A DNA stretch of 64,000 bases from Photobacterium proteolyticum (lineage in GTDB: Bacteria > Pseudomonadota > Gammaproteobacteria > Enterobacterales > Vibrionaceae). A program made the translations under genes and the position numbers. A model generated the notes under the pieces. The model did no database searches and was not told the origin of the DNA. It was given only the letters and a program-made list of their open reading frames with translations. Every line of letters begins with the position of its first letter. Position 1 is the first letter of the stretch. Below, piece by piece: positions 8,251-16,939 of this stretch. The stretch covers positions 42,038 through 106,037 of the forward strand of contig NZ_MJIL01000045.1 of assembly GCF_001939735.1 (NCBI RefSeq), read 5' to 3'.

Positions 8251-10095
8251 ATGTCATCTTGCAGCGCCGCCGTTTGTCAGCCAGCTTCTCTCGCGACCAG
8301 CGAACAGATCTTACAGGATGTGTTCGGCTATCAGGCCTTTCGTGTTGGCCAGCAAGAGGTGATTGAGGCGATAGCGGAAGGCCGCGACAGCCTGGTGATC
8401 ATGCCAACCGGTGGCGGTAAGTCGCTCTGTTATCAAATACCGGCCCTGATGCGTGACGGGCTGACACTGGTGATCTCTCCGCTGATCTCGCTGATGAAGG
8501 ATCAGGTTGACCAGCTCAAGGCTAACGGAGTGGCGGCCGACTACCTCAACTCGACCATGTCCCGCGAGGCTATGCAGGATACCTACCGCGCGATGCAGAG
8601 CGGCGAGGTTAAGCTGGTGTATGTTTCGCCGGAGCGGGTACTGACCCGTGATTTTCTCGAGCGTCTTTATGACATGCCACTGAGCCTGGTTGCCGTTGAT
8701 GAAGCGCACTGTATTTCTCAGTGGGGGCATGACTTCCGCCCTGAATATGCGTCTCTGGGCACGCTGAAACAGCACTTTGACCAGCTGCCAATTATGGCCC
8801 TGACCGCAACGGCGGATGAAACGACCCGCAATGATATTGTCTCCCGGCTCGGTCTGGTTGAGCCGCATGTTTACCTGGGTAGTTTTGACCGCCCGAATAT
8901 CCGCTATACCCTGCAGGAGAAGTACAAACCGATGTCGCAGCTGACCCGCTACCTGGGCGGCGTTCGCGGGCAGTGCGGGATTGTATATTGCAATAGCCGT
9001 AAACGGGTGGAGCAAATTACCGAAAAGTTGTGTGATAACGGGCTCCGGGCGGCGGCATATCATGCCGGTCTGGAGCATGCCGAGCGAGTGAGGGTGCAAG
9101 AGGACTTTCAGCGGGACGATATTCATATCGTCGTCGCCACCGTGGCGTTCGGAATGGGCATCAACAAGCCCAATGTCCGTTTTGTGGTGCATTACGATAT
9201 CCCCCGTAATATCGAGTCCTATTATCAGGAAACCGGGCGGGCCGGCCGTGATGGTCTGCCGGCAGAAGCGGTGATGTTCTATGATCCGTCGGATTTGGCC
9301 TGGCTGCGCCGTTGTCTGGATGAAAAAGAGGAAGGGCCTCAGAAGCAGGTGGAAAGCCACAAGCTCAATGCAATGGGGGCGTTTGCTGAGGCGCAGACCT
9401 GTCGCCGCCAGGTATTGCTCAACTATTTTGGTGAATATCGGGAAGAGTCGTGCGGTAACTGTGATATCTGCCTCGACCCGCCCAAGCGCTTTGCGGCGGT
9501 TGAAGCGGCTCAGAAAGCCCTGTCCTGCGTTTATCGGGTCAACCAGAGCTTTGGTATCAACCATGTGGTGGATGTGATGCGTGGTATGCAGAACCAGCGT
9601 ATCCGCGAGCACGGCCACGATAAGCTGAGCACCTATGGTATTGGCCGCGAGCATAGCCACGAGTTTTGGGTGAGTATTTTGCGCCAGCTGGTTCACCGGG
9701 GCTTTCTTACCCAGAGTATTGTCCGTAGCTCAACGTTGCAGCTGACCGAAAAGGCACGAGCGGTACTGCGCGCCGAAGTGGAGCTGGAGCTGGCGGTACC
9801 GCGATTGGATATTGCGACCCGCAGTGCGAAAAATGACAAGCTGGCCAACCGTCATTATGACAAAAAGCTGTTTGCCAAATTACGCAAGTTGCGCAAGGCC
9901 ATTGCCGACGAGGAAGACTTGCCGCCGTATGTGGTGTTTAACGATGCCAGCCTGATGGAAATGGCGGAGATGCTGCCGACCTCGGCGGGTGAAATGCTGG
10001 CGGTGAACGGTGTCGGCCACCGTAAGCTGGAAAAGTACGGCAATGTATTTTTGAACGTGATCGAAGATCACCTGATGGCGGGTACCGGCGAGTAG
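8251..10095 (+). CDS. recQ: ATP-dependent DNA helicase RecQ
   Basis: Superfamily 2 3'-5' helicase of recombination and fork repair, 614 residues. Visible motifs: Walker A MPTGGGKSLCYQ near residue 52, motif Ia SPLISLMKDQV, the DEAH box VDEAHCISQWGHDFRP near 147, motif III ALTATA, and motifs V/VI with VATVAFGMGINK and QETGRAGRDG. Next come the zinc-binding cysteines (CRRQ, then CGNCDIC near 396), the winged helix, and a C-terminal HRDC domain (residues 530-605, LPPYVVFNDASL). All parts of a full-length RecQ are intact. It starts at ATG 8251 and is divergent from rarD. Confidence 0.97.
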   Translation: MSSCSAAVCQPASLATSEQILQDVFGYQAFRVGQQEVIEAIAEGRDSLVIMPTGGGKSLCYQIPALMRDGLTLVISPLISLMKDQVDQLKANGVAADYLNSTMSREAMQDTYRAMQSGEVKLVYVSPERVLTRDFLERLYDMPLSLVAVDEAHCISQWGHDFRPEYASLGTLKQHFDQLPIMALTATADETTRNDIVSRLGLVEPHVYLGSFDRPNIRYTLQEKYKPMSQLTRYLGGVRGQCGIVYCNSRKRVEQITEKLCDNGLRAAAYHAGLEHAERVRVQEDFQRDDIHIVVATVAFGMGINKPNVRFVVHYDIPRNIESYYQETGRAGRDGLPAEAVMFYDPSDLAWLRRCLDEKEEGPQKQVESHKLNAMGAFAEAQTCRRQVLLNYFGEYREESCGNCDICLDPPKRFAAVEAAQKALSCVYRVNQSFGINHVVDVMRGMQNQRIREHGHDKLSTYGIGREHSHEFWVSILRQLVHRGFLTQSIVRSSTLQLTEKARAVLRAEVELELAVPRLDIATRSAKNDKLANRHYDKKLFAKLRKLRKAIADEEDLPPYVVFNDASLMEMAEMLPTSAGEMLAVNGVGHRKLEKYGNVFLNVIEDHLMAGTGE

Positions 10096-10106
10096 TAGAT
10101 AAAAAA

Positions 10107-10131
10107 ATACCGGACATTCCGAGTCCGGTAT
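10107..10131. terminator. Hairpin downstream of recQ
   Basis: ATACCGGAC / GTCCGGTAT stem with a seven-base loop. A seven-base A-run lies on its left, so the T-run is on the minus strand; on the plus strand only a short weak T tail follows. It probably ends recQ but is better formed in reverse. Confidence 0.5.
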
Positions 10132-10400
10132 AAATGCGTTTAAGAAACATAACGAGTATGTTCTGTTCGCTACAAAACAGCTTGCGTATTTGGTGAGAAT
10201 GTTAATATCACCTGTTGCTAGGGAATCGGAAACCGACGGGATGTGTTTCCAGCGACTAGGCAACGAGCTTATAAAAACATGGATCAGCCGTGCTGGCTAT
10301 AGCCCCTTTATTGCTTGATACGCATAGAAACACTTGGTTACAGGAAAGCCGCCTAGACCGTATGGGAGGTGGGCTTGTCGTAGATAAAAAGGAATATGTA
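10132..10400. other. Intergenic region recQ / DUF3630 gene
   Basis: About 270 bases beyond the hairpin. An open frame extends the DUF3630 frame upstream to 10290, but it has no ribosome site and lacks coding character. I see no other gene. Confidence 0.4.
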
Positions 10401-10706
10401 ATGACTGTCTCTTCCTCGCCGTTTGTTTGTCGGGAGCTTGATTTGGAGCAGGGGCTACTGCTGATCGGTGGCCCTGAATTCGATTTTGATAGTTTTCCTG
10501 CGCTAGCCGAACAGTTCCTGACACAGATCGATGCGACGGTTGTCGAACGAGAGCTTAATGCCGATCTGCATGTGTGGCTGATTGATTTCGAAGGTTGCCG
10601 GCTGATGCTCAAGGGCGAACATTATGCCGGAGCTCTGTGGCTGGAGTGGCTGTCGCCTAATGATAGCGAGACGCTGGCCTTTCTGGCTACCCTGCTTACA
10701 GGCTGA
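10401..10706 (+). CDS. DUF3630 family protein
   Basis: 101-residue soluble acidic protein. I place the start at ATG 10401 because AAAAGGA lies eight bases upstream; the open frame continues to 10290 without such a site. The C-terminal half, with LHVWLIDFEGCRLMLKGEH and GALWLEWLSP near residue 80, is the recognisable part of DUF3630, a family of unknown function in vibrios and relatives. No catalytic motif or membrane segment is visible. It lies in the same direction between recQ and yhhQ, with its own leader. Confidence 0.75.
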   Translation: MTVSSSPFVCRELDLEQGLLLIGGPEFDFDSFPALAEQFLTQIDATVVERELNADLHVWLIDFEGCRLMLKGEHYAGALWLEWLSPNDSETLAFLATLLTG

Positions 10707-10839
10707 TCAAATTGCTTTTTTTGTCAGCAAACGATTGCACAGATTGAAAGCCATGATCAGGGCTAGGCAACCTGGGCGGTTAATGTATAATCGCCGCTTC
10801 GGTTGCTGCGGGCAGGTATGAGAGCCTGGCTGTAGTGTT

Positions 10840-10871
10840 TTGGGTTCCCTCTCCCCCAATGACAAAAAGGT
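10840..10871 (+). promoter_or_regulatory. Candidate preQ1 class I riboswitch in the yhhQ leader
   Basis: P1 would be TTGGG (10840-10844) with CCCAA (10855-10859). The loop carries CCT (10848-10850), which can pair with AGG (10868-10870) of an A-rich tail, forming the H-type pseudoknot of preQ1-I aptamers. C10854, directly 5' of the second P1 strand, takes the place of the preQ1-pairing cytidine. AAGG is also the Shine-Dalgarno sequence of the ATG at 10878, so ligand binding should block translation. The downstream gene is a queuosine precursor transporter, which fits. The fold was judged by eye. Confidence 0.6.
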
Positions 10872-10877
10872 CTGACA

Positions 10878-11555
10878 ATGACTGCATCTCAATTTTCTCT
10901 CGCGCAGCAGCGCAAAGCCTTATCGTTCCTTGTTGTATTCCACCTGCTGATTATTGCCTCGAGCAATTATCTGGTACAACTGCCGTTTACCATTTTTGGT
11001 TTTCATACCACCTGGGGCGCCTTTACCTTTCCGTTCATCTTTCTGGCCACTGATCTGACAGTAAGAATTTTTGGCGCGGCTATGGCACGACAGATCATAC
11101 TGCGGGTGATGCTGCCGGCACTGGCCATTTCCTATGTGTTGTCGGTGCTGTTCTATCAGGGTGAGTATCAGGGCTGGTCCCATTTAGGTGAGTTTAATCT
11201 GTTTGTAGCCCGTATCGCGATAGCCAGCTTCATGGCCTATCTGCTGGGACAGATCATGGATGTCTCGGTGTTTAACCGCCTGCGCCAGACCAAGCAGTGG
11301 TGGGTGGCACCAAGCTGCTCGACTATTTTTGGTAATGCCCTGGATACGGTAGCGTTTTTTGCCATTGCGTTTTATAACAGCCCGGATCCGTTTATGGCGG
11401 AAAACTGGGTCGAGATCGCGCTGGTGGATTACAGCTTTAAACTGATCATCAGTCTTGGCTTGTTTGTGCCTATGTACGGGGTACTGCTCAATTACCTGAT
11501 CAAGCGCCTGACGACGATTACCCCCAAGCTGGAGTCTCAGCAGGGGCTTATCTGA
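10878..11555 (+). CDS. yhhQ: Queuosine precursor transporter YhhQ
   Basis: 225-residue inner-membrane protein of the VUT family with about six hydrophobic segments. Signature regions: an ASSNYLVQLPF segment near residue 28, FIFLATDLTVRIFG near 50, and WWVAPSCSTIFGNALDTVAFF near 140. Family knowledge: YhhQ imports preQ0/preQ1 for queuosine synthesis of tRNA. The ATG at 10878 is preceded by AAAAAGG, which is also the 3' strand of the putative preQ1 riboswitch, so the transporter is probably switched off when preQ1 is abundant. It ends with a strong terminator. Confidence 0.93.
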   Translation: MTASQFSLAQQRKALSFLVVFHLLIIASSNYLVQLPFTIFGFHTTWGAFTFPFIFLATDLTVRIFGAAMARQIILRVMLPALAISYVLSVLFYQGEYQGWSHLGEFNLFVARIAIASFMAYLLGQIMDVSVFNRLRQTKQWWVAPSCSTIFGNALDTVAFFAIAFYNSPDPFMAENWVEIALVDYSFKLIISLGLFVPMYGVLLNYLIKRLTTITPKLESQQGLI

Positions 11556-11578
11556 TACAATAAAGGGTATAGACTTAC

Positions 11579-11602
11579 AGCCGACGCCATGTCGGCTTTT
11601 TT
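11579..11602 (+). terminator. Rho-independent terminator of yhhQ
   Basis: AGCCGAC / GTCGGCT stem with a GCCAT loop followed by six T residues. Confidence 0.88.
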
Positions 11603-11629
11603 GTACCCTAAGAAGTAGGAGCAGGAGTG

Positions 11630-12067
11630 ATGAAGATACGCCAGGCAAGTTTGACTGAAGCCGCACAGGTGCTGGCTCAGATCAGTGAGTTTGCCCAGCC
11701 AGCCGATGAACATGCGCTTGAAGTTCGATTGAAAGGCAGAGCACCGTTGATCCTCGTGGCTGAACTGGATGAGCAGCTGGTCGGGGTAAAAATCGGCTAC
11801 CGCCTGTCCGAGACGTGTTTTTATAGCTGGTTGGGGGGCGTGGCACCCGAGGGGCGGTGTAGCGGGGTGGCGCAGGCGCTGTTGGAGGCACAGGAAACCT
11901 GGGTGAAACAGCAGGGCTTTGAGGAACTGCGGGTCAAATCGCGTAACCGCTTCCCAGCGATGTTGAGGTTATTGCTAAGAAATGGCTATCTGATTGAACA
12001 TATGGAGAAAAAAGACGGGCTTGAAGACTATAGGCTGCATTTTGTGAAGAACCTGGCAATTAAATGA
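11630..12067 (+). CDS. GNAT-family N-acetyltransferase
   Basis: 145-residue protein with the GNAT fold: an N-terminal MKIRQASLTEA strand-helix, the LVAELDEQLVGVKIGYR strands, the acetyl-CoA-binding GGVAPEGRCSGVAQALLEA region near residue 68 (standing in for the R/Q-x-x-G-x-G/A motif), and an ELRVKSRNRFPAML stretch typical of small-molecule acetylases. The substrate is unknown. ATG 11630 is used, with TAGGAG eight bases upstream; a GTG one codon earlier is also possible. Single gene, followed by the ryhB locus. Confidence 0.85.
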   Translation: MKIRQASLTEAAQVLAQISEFAQPADEHALEVRLKGRAPLILVAELDEQLVGVKIGYRLSETCFYSWLGGVAPEGRCSGVAQALLEAQETWVKQQGFEELRVKSRNRFPAMLRLLLRNGYLIEHMEKKDGLEDYRLHFVKNLAIK

Positions 12068-12088
12068 CAATTATTCGCGATAAAATAC

Positions 12089-12117
12089 TTGCATCTTAAA
12101 TGAGAATGGTTATTATT
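12089..12117 (+). promoter_or_regulatory. ryhB promoter with overlapping Fur box
   Basis: TTGCAT (12089-12094) and TATTAT (12111-12116) with 16-base spacing form the promoter. AAATGAGAATGGTTATTATT (12098-12117) is a good Fur box that covers the spacer and the -10 element. Fur-Fe would therefore repress the sRNA. Confidence 0.82.
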
Positions 12118-12122
12118 AACTT

Positions 12123-12299
12123 GCACTCAGCGAGGGAGAACAGCAAAAGGTTCCCTTGTTTGAAGGCACGACATTGCTCACATTGCTTCCAGTGTACTTC
12201 AGCGACGGTCTGTGTTTTTAGTGTAGGGCTGAAAACGAACACCAATTCTGCTGAGCGGCGCTTACCGGGTACTCATAACCTCAGGTAACGCCGCTTTTT
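12123..12299 (+). ncRNA. ryhB: RyhB small RNA
   Basis: Iron-responsive Hfq-dependent sRNA. The conserved RyhB core is nearly identical to the enterobacterial sequence, with GCACGACATTGCTCACATTG around 12165-12184 and CTTCCAG directly after it. The RNA is about 177 nt, longer than the 90-nt E. coli form and in keeping with the longer RyhB of vibrios. The 5' end is inferred from the promoter. The 3' end is a terminator with a long stem (AGCGGCG, TTACC / GGTAA, CGCCGCT) and T-run. By family knowledge it represses mRNAs of iron-containing proteins when iron is low. It lies between a GNAT gene and elbB, which is convergent. Confidence 0.93.
12254..12299 (+). terminator. ryhB terminator
   Basis: Stem AGCGGCG-C-TTACC paired with GGTAA-CGCCGCT, followed by TTTTT (12295-12299) and further T-rich sequence. 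Confidence 0.85.
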
Positions 12300-12311
12300 C
12301 TTTTCTGGCGC

Positions 12312-12962
12312 CTAGGCCAGCTTCACCAGTTCCTTCACCAGCTTGTTGATACCGCTTGCCGCCTCCGAGATACTGCCTGCCAGCATATAGGCTGGGGTCG
12401 TCAGGATGCGTCGCTTTTGATCCAGTACGAAGTCGTTAACCGGACAATTGATGTGTTCGCCTCCCATCTTGTTGAAGGCGATGGCGGTATCCTGATCGGT
12501 ACCAATGGTCCCTTTGGCTCCCGGGCCGTAGATTGTTGGGATCAGGGTTGGGGCAATACACAAATAGGCGGCAGGCTTTTCTTCTTTGGCAAAGGCCTGG
12601 CAGGCTCTTTTCACTTCCGGATTTACTTCGCAACCGGCCCCGGTGAACGCGAAATCGGAGAGATTTTTGGCGGCGCCAAATCCGCCCGGCAGTAACAGGG
12701 CATCGTAGTCGGCGGCATTGAGGTTGACGATATCGTCAATATTGCCTCGGGCAATACGGGCAGCCTCGACCAGTACGTTGCGGGTTTCATCCATTTCTGC
12801 GCCGGTGATGTGGTTAATGACATGGTGCTGGGCAATATTGGGGGCGAAACAGTGCCAGGTTGCGCCTTCTTGCTCGATGGCATGCAGCGCCAATACGGCC
12901 TCGTGGATTTCAGCTCCGTCAAATACTCCTGAGCCGCTTAAAATAACTGCGATTCTCTTCAT
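12312..12962 (-). CDS. elbB: Glyoxalase/isoprenoid biosynthesis protein ElbB
   Basis: 216-residue DJ-1/PfpI-like protein. The N-terminus MKRIAVILSGSGVFDGAEIHE, the LLPGGFGAAKNLSDFA segment near residue 85, and the nucleophile-elbow Cys in AYLCIAPTLIP near 133 identify ElbB, which has glyoxalase activity in E. coli and was named for enhancing lycopene yield. The start is ATG 12962 with AAGGAAG upstream; an in-frame ATG 13 codons earlier lacks a ribosome site. Convergent with ryhB and divergent from polA, with which it shares the DnaA-box/GATC-rich intergenic region. Confidence 0.93.
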   Translation of the reverse strand: MKRIAVILSGSGVFDGAEIHEAVLALHAIEQEGATWHCFAPNIAQHHVINHITGAEMDETRNVLVEAARIARGNIDDIVNLNAADYDALLLPGGFGAAKNLSDFAFTGAGCEVNPEVKRACQAFAKEEKPAAYLCIAPTLIPTIYGPGAKGTIGTDQDTAIAFNKMGGEHINCPVNDFVLDQKRRILTTPAYMLAGSISEAASGINKLVKELVKLA

Positions 12963-13019
12963 TTTGGCTTCCTTTATGGTCAGATATGTCTGTTTTTGCA
13001 TTCAGATATTCTTATTTCA

Positions 13020-13186
13020 GATCGATATGTTAACTTTTTCCACAATTAATGATCATTTTAGGATCGAGGATCCATTTTTGCTTAAGATCTTAAGTTGTTG
13101 ATTTATATTGAGTTGAATGAAAATTGCATAATTTTCATGTTTTTTGATCAACTGTTTGATTTTAAATACTAACAAAGTTATCCACA
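13020..13186. promoter_or_regulatory. oriC-like intergenic element: DnaA boxes and a GATC cluster upstream of polA
   Basis: The A/T-rich 320-base region between elbB and polA carries a perfect DnaA box TTATCCACA (13178-13186) and a second match TTTTCCACA (13036-13044). Six GATC sites lie within 130 bases (13020, 13051, 13062, 13069, 13086, 13146). One is at the centre of the perfect palindrome CTTAAGATCTTAAG (13081-13094) and another is in AATGATCATT. Known parallel: DnaA affects polA expression in E. coli. Inference: Dam/SeqA and DnaA control of polA. I see no initiator genes, and the true origin should be elsewhere. Confidence 0.6.
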
Positions 13187-13286
13187 GATAATGGTGGCTT
13201 GGTGGAAAACATCAGTTAACACTTGCTGGCTGTCATGGCATTCTAGTGCCCTAACTCTTTCATCCCCCGGATATAAGAATATCGTT

Positions 13287-16058
13287 ATGGCAACTATCCC
13301 TGAAAATCCACTTATCCTGATTGATGGATCCTCTTATCTCTATCGCGCCTATCACGCAGCACCAAACTTCACGAACTCGGACGGTGAGCCGACGGGAGCA
13401 GTATTTGGTGTCGTGAATATGTTGCGTAGTCTTCTGCGCCAGTTTTCAACCGAGCATATTGCGGTGATCTTTGATGCCAAGGGCAAAACCTTCCGTGATG
13501 ATATGTATCCGGAATATAAGGCCAACCGCCCGCCGATGCCGGACGATCTTCGGGGGCAGATTGAGCCGCTGCATGCTGTGATCAAGGCAATGGGACTGCC
13601 GTTGATCTCGATTTCTGGGGTTGAGGCGGACGATGTGATCGGCACCCTGGCTACTCAGGCATCGAAAGAGAACATGCCGGTATTGATCAGCACCGGTGAT
13701 AAAGACATGGCCCAGCTGGTGGATCAGAACATTACCCTGATCAATACCATGACCGATGTCGTGATGGATCCGGCCGGTGTTGTTGATAAGTTCGGGATCG
13801 GTCCTGAGCTGATCATCGACTACCTGGCCTTGATGGGCGATAAAGTGGATAACATTCCGGGTGTACCCGGGGTCGGTGAAAAGACGGCCAAGGCGCTGCT
13901 GACCGGGATCGGTGGTCTGGATGCATTGTATGACAACCTGGAGGCGATCCCGCCATTGGGTTTCCGTGGCTCGAAGACGATGCCGAAGAAACTGGAAGAA
14001 CATAAAGAGGCGGCGTACCTGTCCTACGAGCTGGCAACGATCAAGCTGGATGTCGAGCTGGATGTGACCCCGGATCAACTGCGTAAAGGTGAGCCTGATA
14101 CCGACGAGCTGATAAAGCTGTTCGGCAAACTGCAGTTCCGCCGCTGGCTGGCAGAAATGCTCGATGGCGGTGACGGCAAGATTGTGGCCGAGGAACAGTC
14201 TGCTCAGCCTGCGGCTGAGAAAAAAGCAGTGGCACCGACCATTGATCGCAGCGGTTATGAAACCGTACTCGATGAAGCGGCGTTTACCGGCTGGCTGGAG
14301 CAGCTTAAGGGCGCTGAGGTCGTGGCATTCGATACCGAGACCGACGGTCTGGATTATATGACGGCCAATTTGGTCGGGTTATCGTTTGCCGTCGAGGAAG
14401 GCAAGGCGGCCTATGTGCCTGTTGCCCATGATTACCTTGATGCACCGGCTCAGCTGGATCGCGACTGGGTACTGGAGCAGCTCAAGCCGTTGCTGGAAGA
14501 TCCGCAGCAAGCCAAGGTCGGGCAGAACCTTAAATTTGATGCCAGCATTCTGGCTCGCTATGGCATCGAGATGCAAGGTATTCGCTACGACACTATGCTG
14601 GAGTCTTATGTCTACAACAGTGTGGTCGGCCGTCACGATATGGACAGCCTGTCCCTTCGCTACCTCGAACACAAGACCATTAGCTTTGAAGAGATTGCCG
14701 GCAAGGGCAAGAAGCAGCTGACGTTCAACCAGATTGATTTGGAACAGGCCGGGCCATATGCCGCAGAAGATGCCGACATTACGCTGCGTCTGCACAATTT
14801 ACTGATAGAGAAAGTGAGCGCCGACGAGAAGCTGAAATCGGTGTTTGACGATATCGAGATGCCGCTGGTACCTGTATTGTCACGCATGGAGCGTACCGGG
14901 GTCTTGATTGACAGCATGCTGCTTAGCGCACAGTCGAGTGAAATTGCCGTTCGCCTTGATGAGTTGGAAAAGAAAGCCTTCGAGATTGCTGATCAGGAAT
15001 TCAATCTCAGCTCGCCAAAGCAGCTGCAGGCTATCCTGTTTGAGAAGATGGGGCTGCCGGTACTGAAGAAAACACCGTCAGGTGCGCCTTCCACCAATGA
15101 AGAGGTGCTGCAGGAGCTGGCACTGGACTATCCGCTGCCGAAACTGATCCTGGAGTATCGCGGCTTGGCCAAGCTGAAATCGACCTACACGGACAAGCTG
15201 CCTAAGATGGTCAACCCGGCGACAGGGCGTGTGCATACCTCTTATCATCAGGCTGTGACTGCGACCGGGCGTCTGTCATCCAGTGATCCGAACTTGCAGA
15301 ACATTCCGGTTCGTAACGAAGAAGGTCGCCGGATCCGCCAGGCATTTATCGCTCCGACGGGGTATAAAGTGTTGGCTGTCGACTACTCGCAAATCGAGCT
15401 TCGGATCATGGCACACCTCTCCGGGGATCAGGCGCTGCTTGATGCGTTCAGACACGGCAAAGATATTCACGCCGCGACGGCGGCAGAAATTCTGGGCCTG
15501 CCAATTGAGTCGGTGACCAGCGAACAGCGTCGCCGCGCCAAGGCCATCAACTTTGGCCTGATTTACGGTATGAGTGCCTTTGGCCTGGCGAAACAGCTTG
15601 ATATGGGCCGTAATGAAGCGCAGGACTATATGAACCTGTATTTCGAGCGCTACCCGGGCGTGTTGGAATATATGGAAAGCACTCGCACGACAGCAAGCGA
15701 GCAGGGATATGTAGAAACCCTGTTCGGTCGTCGTTTGTATCTGCCGGACATCAAGTCCCGCAACGGTATGCGTCGCAAGGCGGCTGAACGCGCTGCGATC
15801 AATGCCCCGATGCAGGGAACGGCTGCCGATATTATCAAGCGCGCGATGGTGCTGGTCGATCAGTGGGTTGCAGAACAAGAGACTGGTCGGGTTCGACTTC
15901 TGATGCAAGTTCATGACGAACTTGTCTTTGAAGTACAGGAGTCGGAACTGGAAAGCGTGAGTGCGGAAATCCGCCGCCTGATGGAATCAGCGGCTGAACT
16001 GGATGTCCCATTGATTGCTGATGCCGGTACTGGCGATAACTGGGACCAGGCACACTAA
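13287..16058 (+). CDS. polA: DNA polymerase I
   Basis: 923-residue family A polymerase of Okazaki fragment processing and repair. The N-terminal 5'-3' exonuclease domain (1-300) shows [15 protein letters not shown], a [10 protein letters not shown] segment and [18 protein letters not shown]. The 3'-5' proofreading domain has the Asp and Glu of FDTETDGLD near residue 350 and a later [12 protein letters not shown], so it looks active. The polymerase domain has [16 protein letters not shown] (motif A), [19 protein letters not shown] (O helix) and [11 protein letters not shown] (motif C). The ATG at 13287 gives the family N-terminus; the open frame continues 32 codons upstream without support. 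Terminated before spf. Confidence 0.97.
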   Translation: MATIPENPLILIDGSSYLYRAYHAAPNFTNSDGEPTGAVFGVVNMLRSLLRQFSTEHIAVIFDAKGKTFRDDMYPEYKANRPPMPDDLRGQIEPLHAVIKAMGLPLISISGVEADDVIGTLATQASKENMPVLISTGDKDMAQLVDQNITLINTMTDVVMDPAGVVDKFGIGPELIIDYLALMGDKVDNIPGVPGVGEKTAKALLTGIGGLDALYDNLEAIPPLGFRGSKTMPKKLEEHKEAAYLSYELATIKLDVELDVTPDQLRKGEPDTDELIKLFGKLQFRRWLAEMLDGGDGKIVAEEQSAQPAAEKKAVAPTIDRSGYETVLDEAAFTGWLEQLKGAEVVAFDTETDGLDYMTANLVGLSFAVEEGKAAYVPVAHDYLDAPAQLDRDWVLEQLKPLLEDPQQAKVGQNLKFDASILARYGIEMQGIRYDTMLESYVYNSVVGRHDMDSLSLRYLEHKTISFEEIAGKGKKQLTFNQIDLEQAGPYAAEDADITLRLHNLLIEKVSADEKLKSVFDDIEMPLVPVLSRMERTGVLIDSMLLSAQSSEIAVRLDELEKKAFEIADQEFNLSSPKQLQAILFEKMGLPVLKKTPSGAPSTNEEVLQELALDYPLPKLILEYRGLAKLKSTYTDKLPKMVNPATGRVHTSYHQAVTATGRLSSSDPNLQNIPVRNEEGRRIRQAFIAPTGYKVLAVDYSQIELRIMAHLSGDQALLDAFRHGKDIHAATAAEILGLPIESVTSEQRRRAKAINFGLIYGMSAFGLAKQLDMGRNEAQDYMNLYFERYPGVLEYMESTRTTASEQGYVETLFGRRLYLPDIKSRNGMRRKAAERAAINAPMQGTAADIIKRAMVLVDQWVAEQETGRVRLLMQVHDELVFEVQESELESVSAEIRRLMESAAELDVPLIADAGTGDNWDQAH

Positions 16059-16093
16059 ACATTAGCCTGCTCGGCTTTGTGGTTTAGAAAAGG

Positions 16094-16122
16094 ATAGCTG
16101 GCGGTATGCCAGCTATTTTTTT
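16094..16122 (+). terminator. polA terminator
   Basis: ATAGCTGGC / GCCAGCTAT stem with a five-base loop and a run of T residues. Confidence 0.88.
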
Positions 16123-16235
16123 ATGAAAATTAAAGAATGGTAAAATTACTATTAGGTAAAGTTAGTTACGAATTTCTGAAAAAAAATTACAAAAATGACT
16201 TTTCAAATCTGTGCAATTGATATACAGTTATCGGC

Positions 16236-16337
16236 GTAGGGTACAGAGGTAAGATGTTCTATCTTTCAGACCTTTTGTTTCACGTTATTGGATTTGGCTG
16301 ATTCAGCCGCCCTGGTCTTTTGACCAGGGCGTTTTTT
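16236..16337 (+). ncRNA. spf: Spot 42 RNA
   Basis: Begins with GTAGGGTACAGAGGTAAGAT, as in E. coli Spot 42, continues through a TTCTATCTTTCAGACCTTTT segment and a GGATTTGGCTG segment, and ends in a terminator with GCCCTGGTC / GACCAGGGC and TTTTTT. TACAGT at 16223-16228 is the likely -10 element. Length about 102 nt. Its place between polA and engB is the conserved one. By family knowledge it is an Hfq-binding RNA repressed by CRP-cAMP that down-regulates secondary carbon metabolism. I could not identify a convincing CRP site by eye. Confidence 0.96.
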
Positions 16338-16559
16338 ATTTTGGCGTCCAAAAAAATCCCGCCTGTTGTTTTTTCTTGCTTTGATTTCCTGCTTTGCCTA
16401 CTCATATCGTTATATTGCTCAATAAATATGCGTATTGTTGCTTGTGTGTTTAATATCAACCAACTTTGGCAGAGTGGTCTATTGCCTGTCGGAAATAAAG
16501 GTAAGCTTTAAGTGTTTTTGATTTTAGAGTAATTACTTTAATTTTTGTCAATAGAGCGG

Positions 16560-16565
16560 TATAAT
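16560..16565 (+). promoter_or_regulatory. Likely -10 element of an sRNA gene downstream of spf
   Basis: Perfect TATAAT with a weak -35 candidate TTTAAT (16537-16542) at 17-base spacing. It is placed about 75 bases before a strong rho-independent terminator with no ribosome-bound gene in between. Confidence 0.45.
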
Positions 16566-16571
16566 CATGCA

Positions 16572-16669
16572 CGCTTCTTGTTCATATTTGTTTTTGGTAG
16601 CGGGTCGATGAACCGGCTAGCCAACACATCCATGAAAATGCCACCCCCGATTTGGGGTGGCTTTTTTTT
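16572..16669 (+). ncRNA. Putative small RNA between spf and engB
   Basis: Independent transcription unit of about 98 nt, inferred from an upstream TATAAT and a strong terminator at its end (GCCACCCC 16640-16647, GGGGTGGC 16654-16661, eight T residues). The body contains a second possible small hairpin (TAGCGGGTCGATGAACCGGCTA-like, loop near 16608) and an unstructured CATGAAAATG stretch. The only reading frame is a 14-codon stub with no Shine-Dalgarno sequence. From memory, a second sRNA gene downstream of spf has been described in Aliivibrio; whether this is its homologue needs an alignment. Function unknown. Confidence 0.6.
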
Positions 16670-16939
16670 CGCCTTCTTATTCATAGAAATGTAATTTACT
16701 TCCATATGCAGCAGTATGCGCCTGTGTTTTGATCGTCATTAATTTGCGACAAAAAACAACTGGTGCTGTTTTTGCGGCCAAACGGCTAAAAACTGGAGTT
16801 TAGGGTGAGGCAACGCGGGCGGGAAGCTGATAGATGTGATTAAAAAGCAGACAAAATCGGGATAAAAAACTTGCGTTGGTGAGGGAATTCATTGATCCTT
16901 TTAGGACAAAAATAAAAACCTCCTATTTCTCTCCCGTTG

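Noticed and set aside
12100..12288. Open frame of 62 codons in the ryhB gene
   Set aside because: It runs over the RyhB core and terminator; the non-coding RNA explains the region.
13020..13186. The chromosomal replication origin itself
   Set aside because: The usual gene neighbours (mnmG, rsmG, mioC or dnaA) are absent and only two DnaA boxes are clear. Kept as an oriC-like regulatory region.
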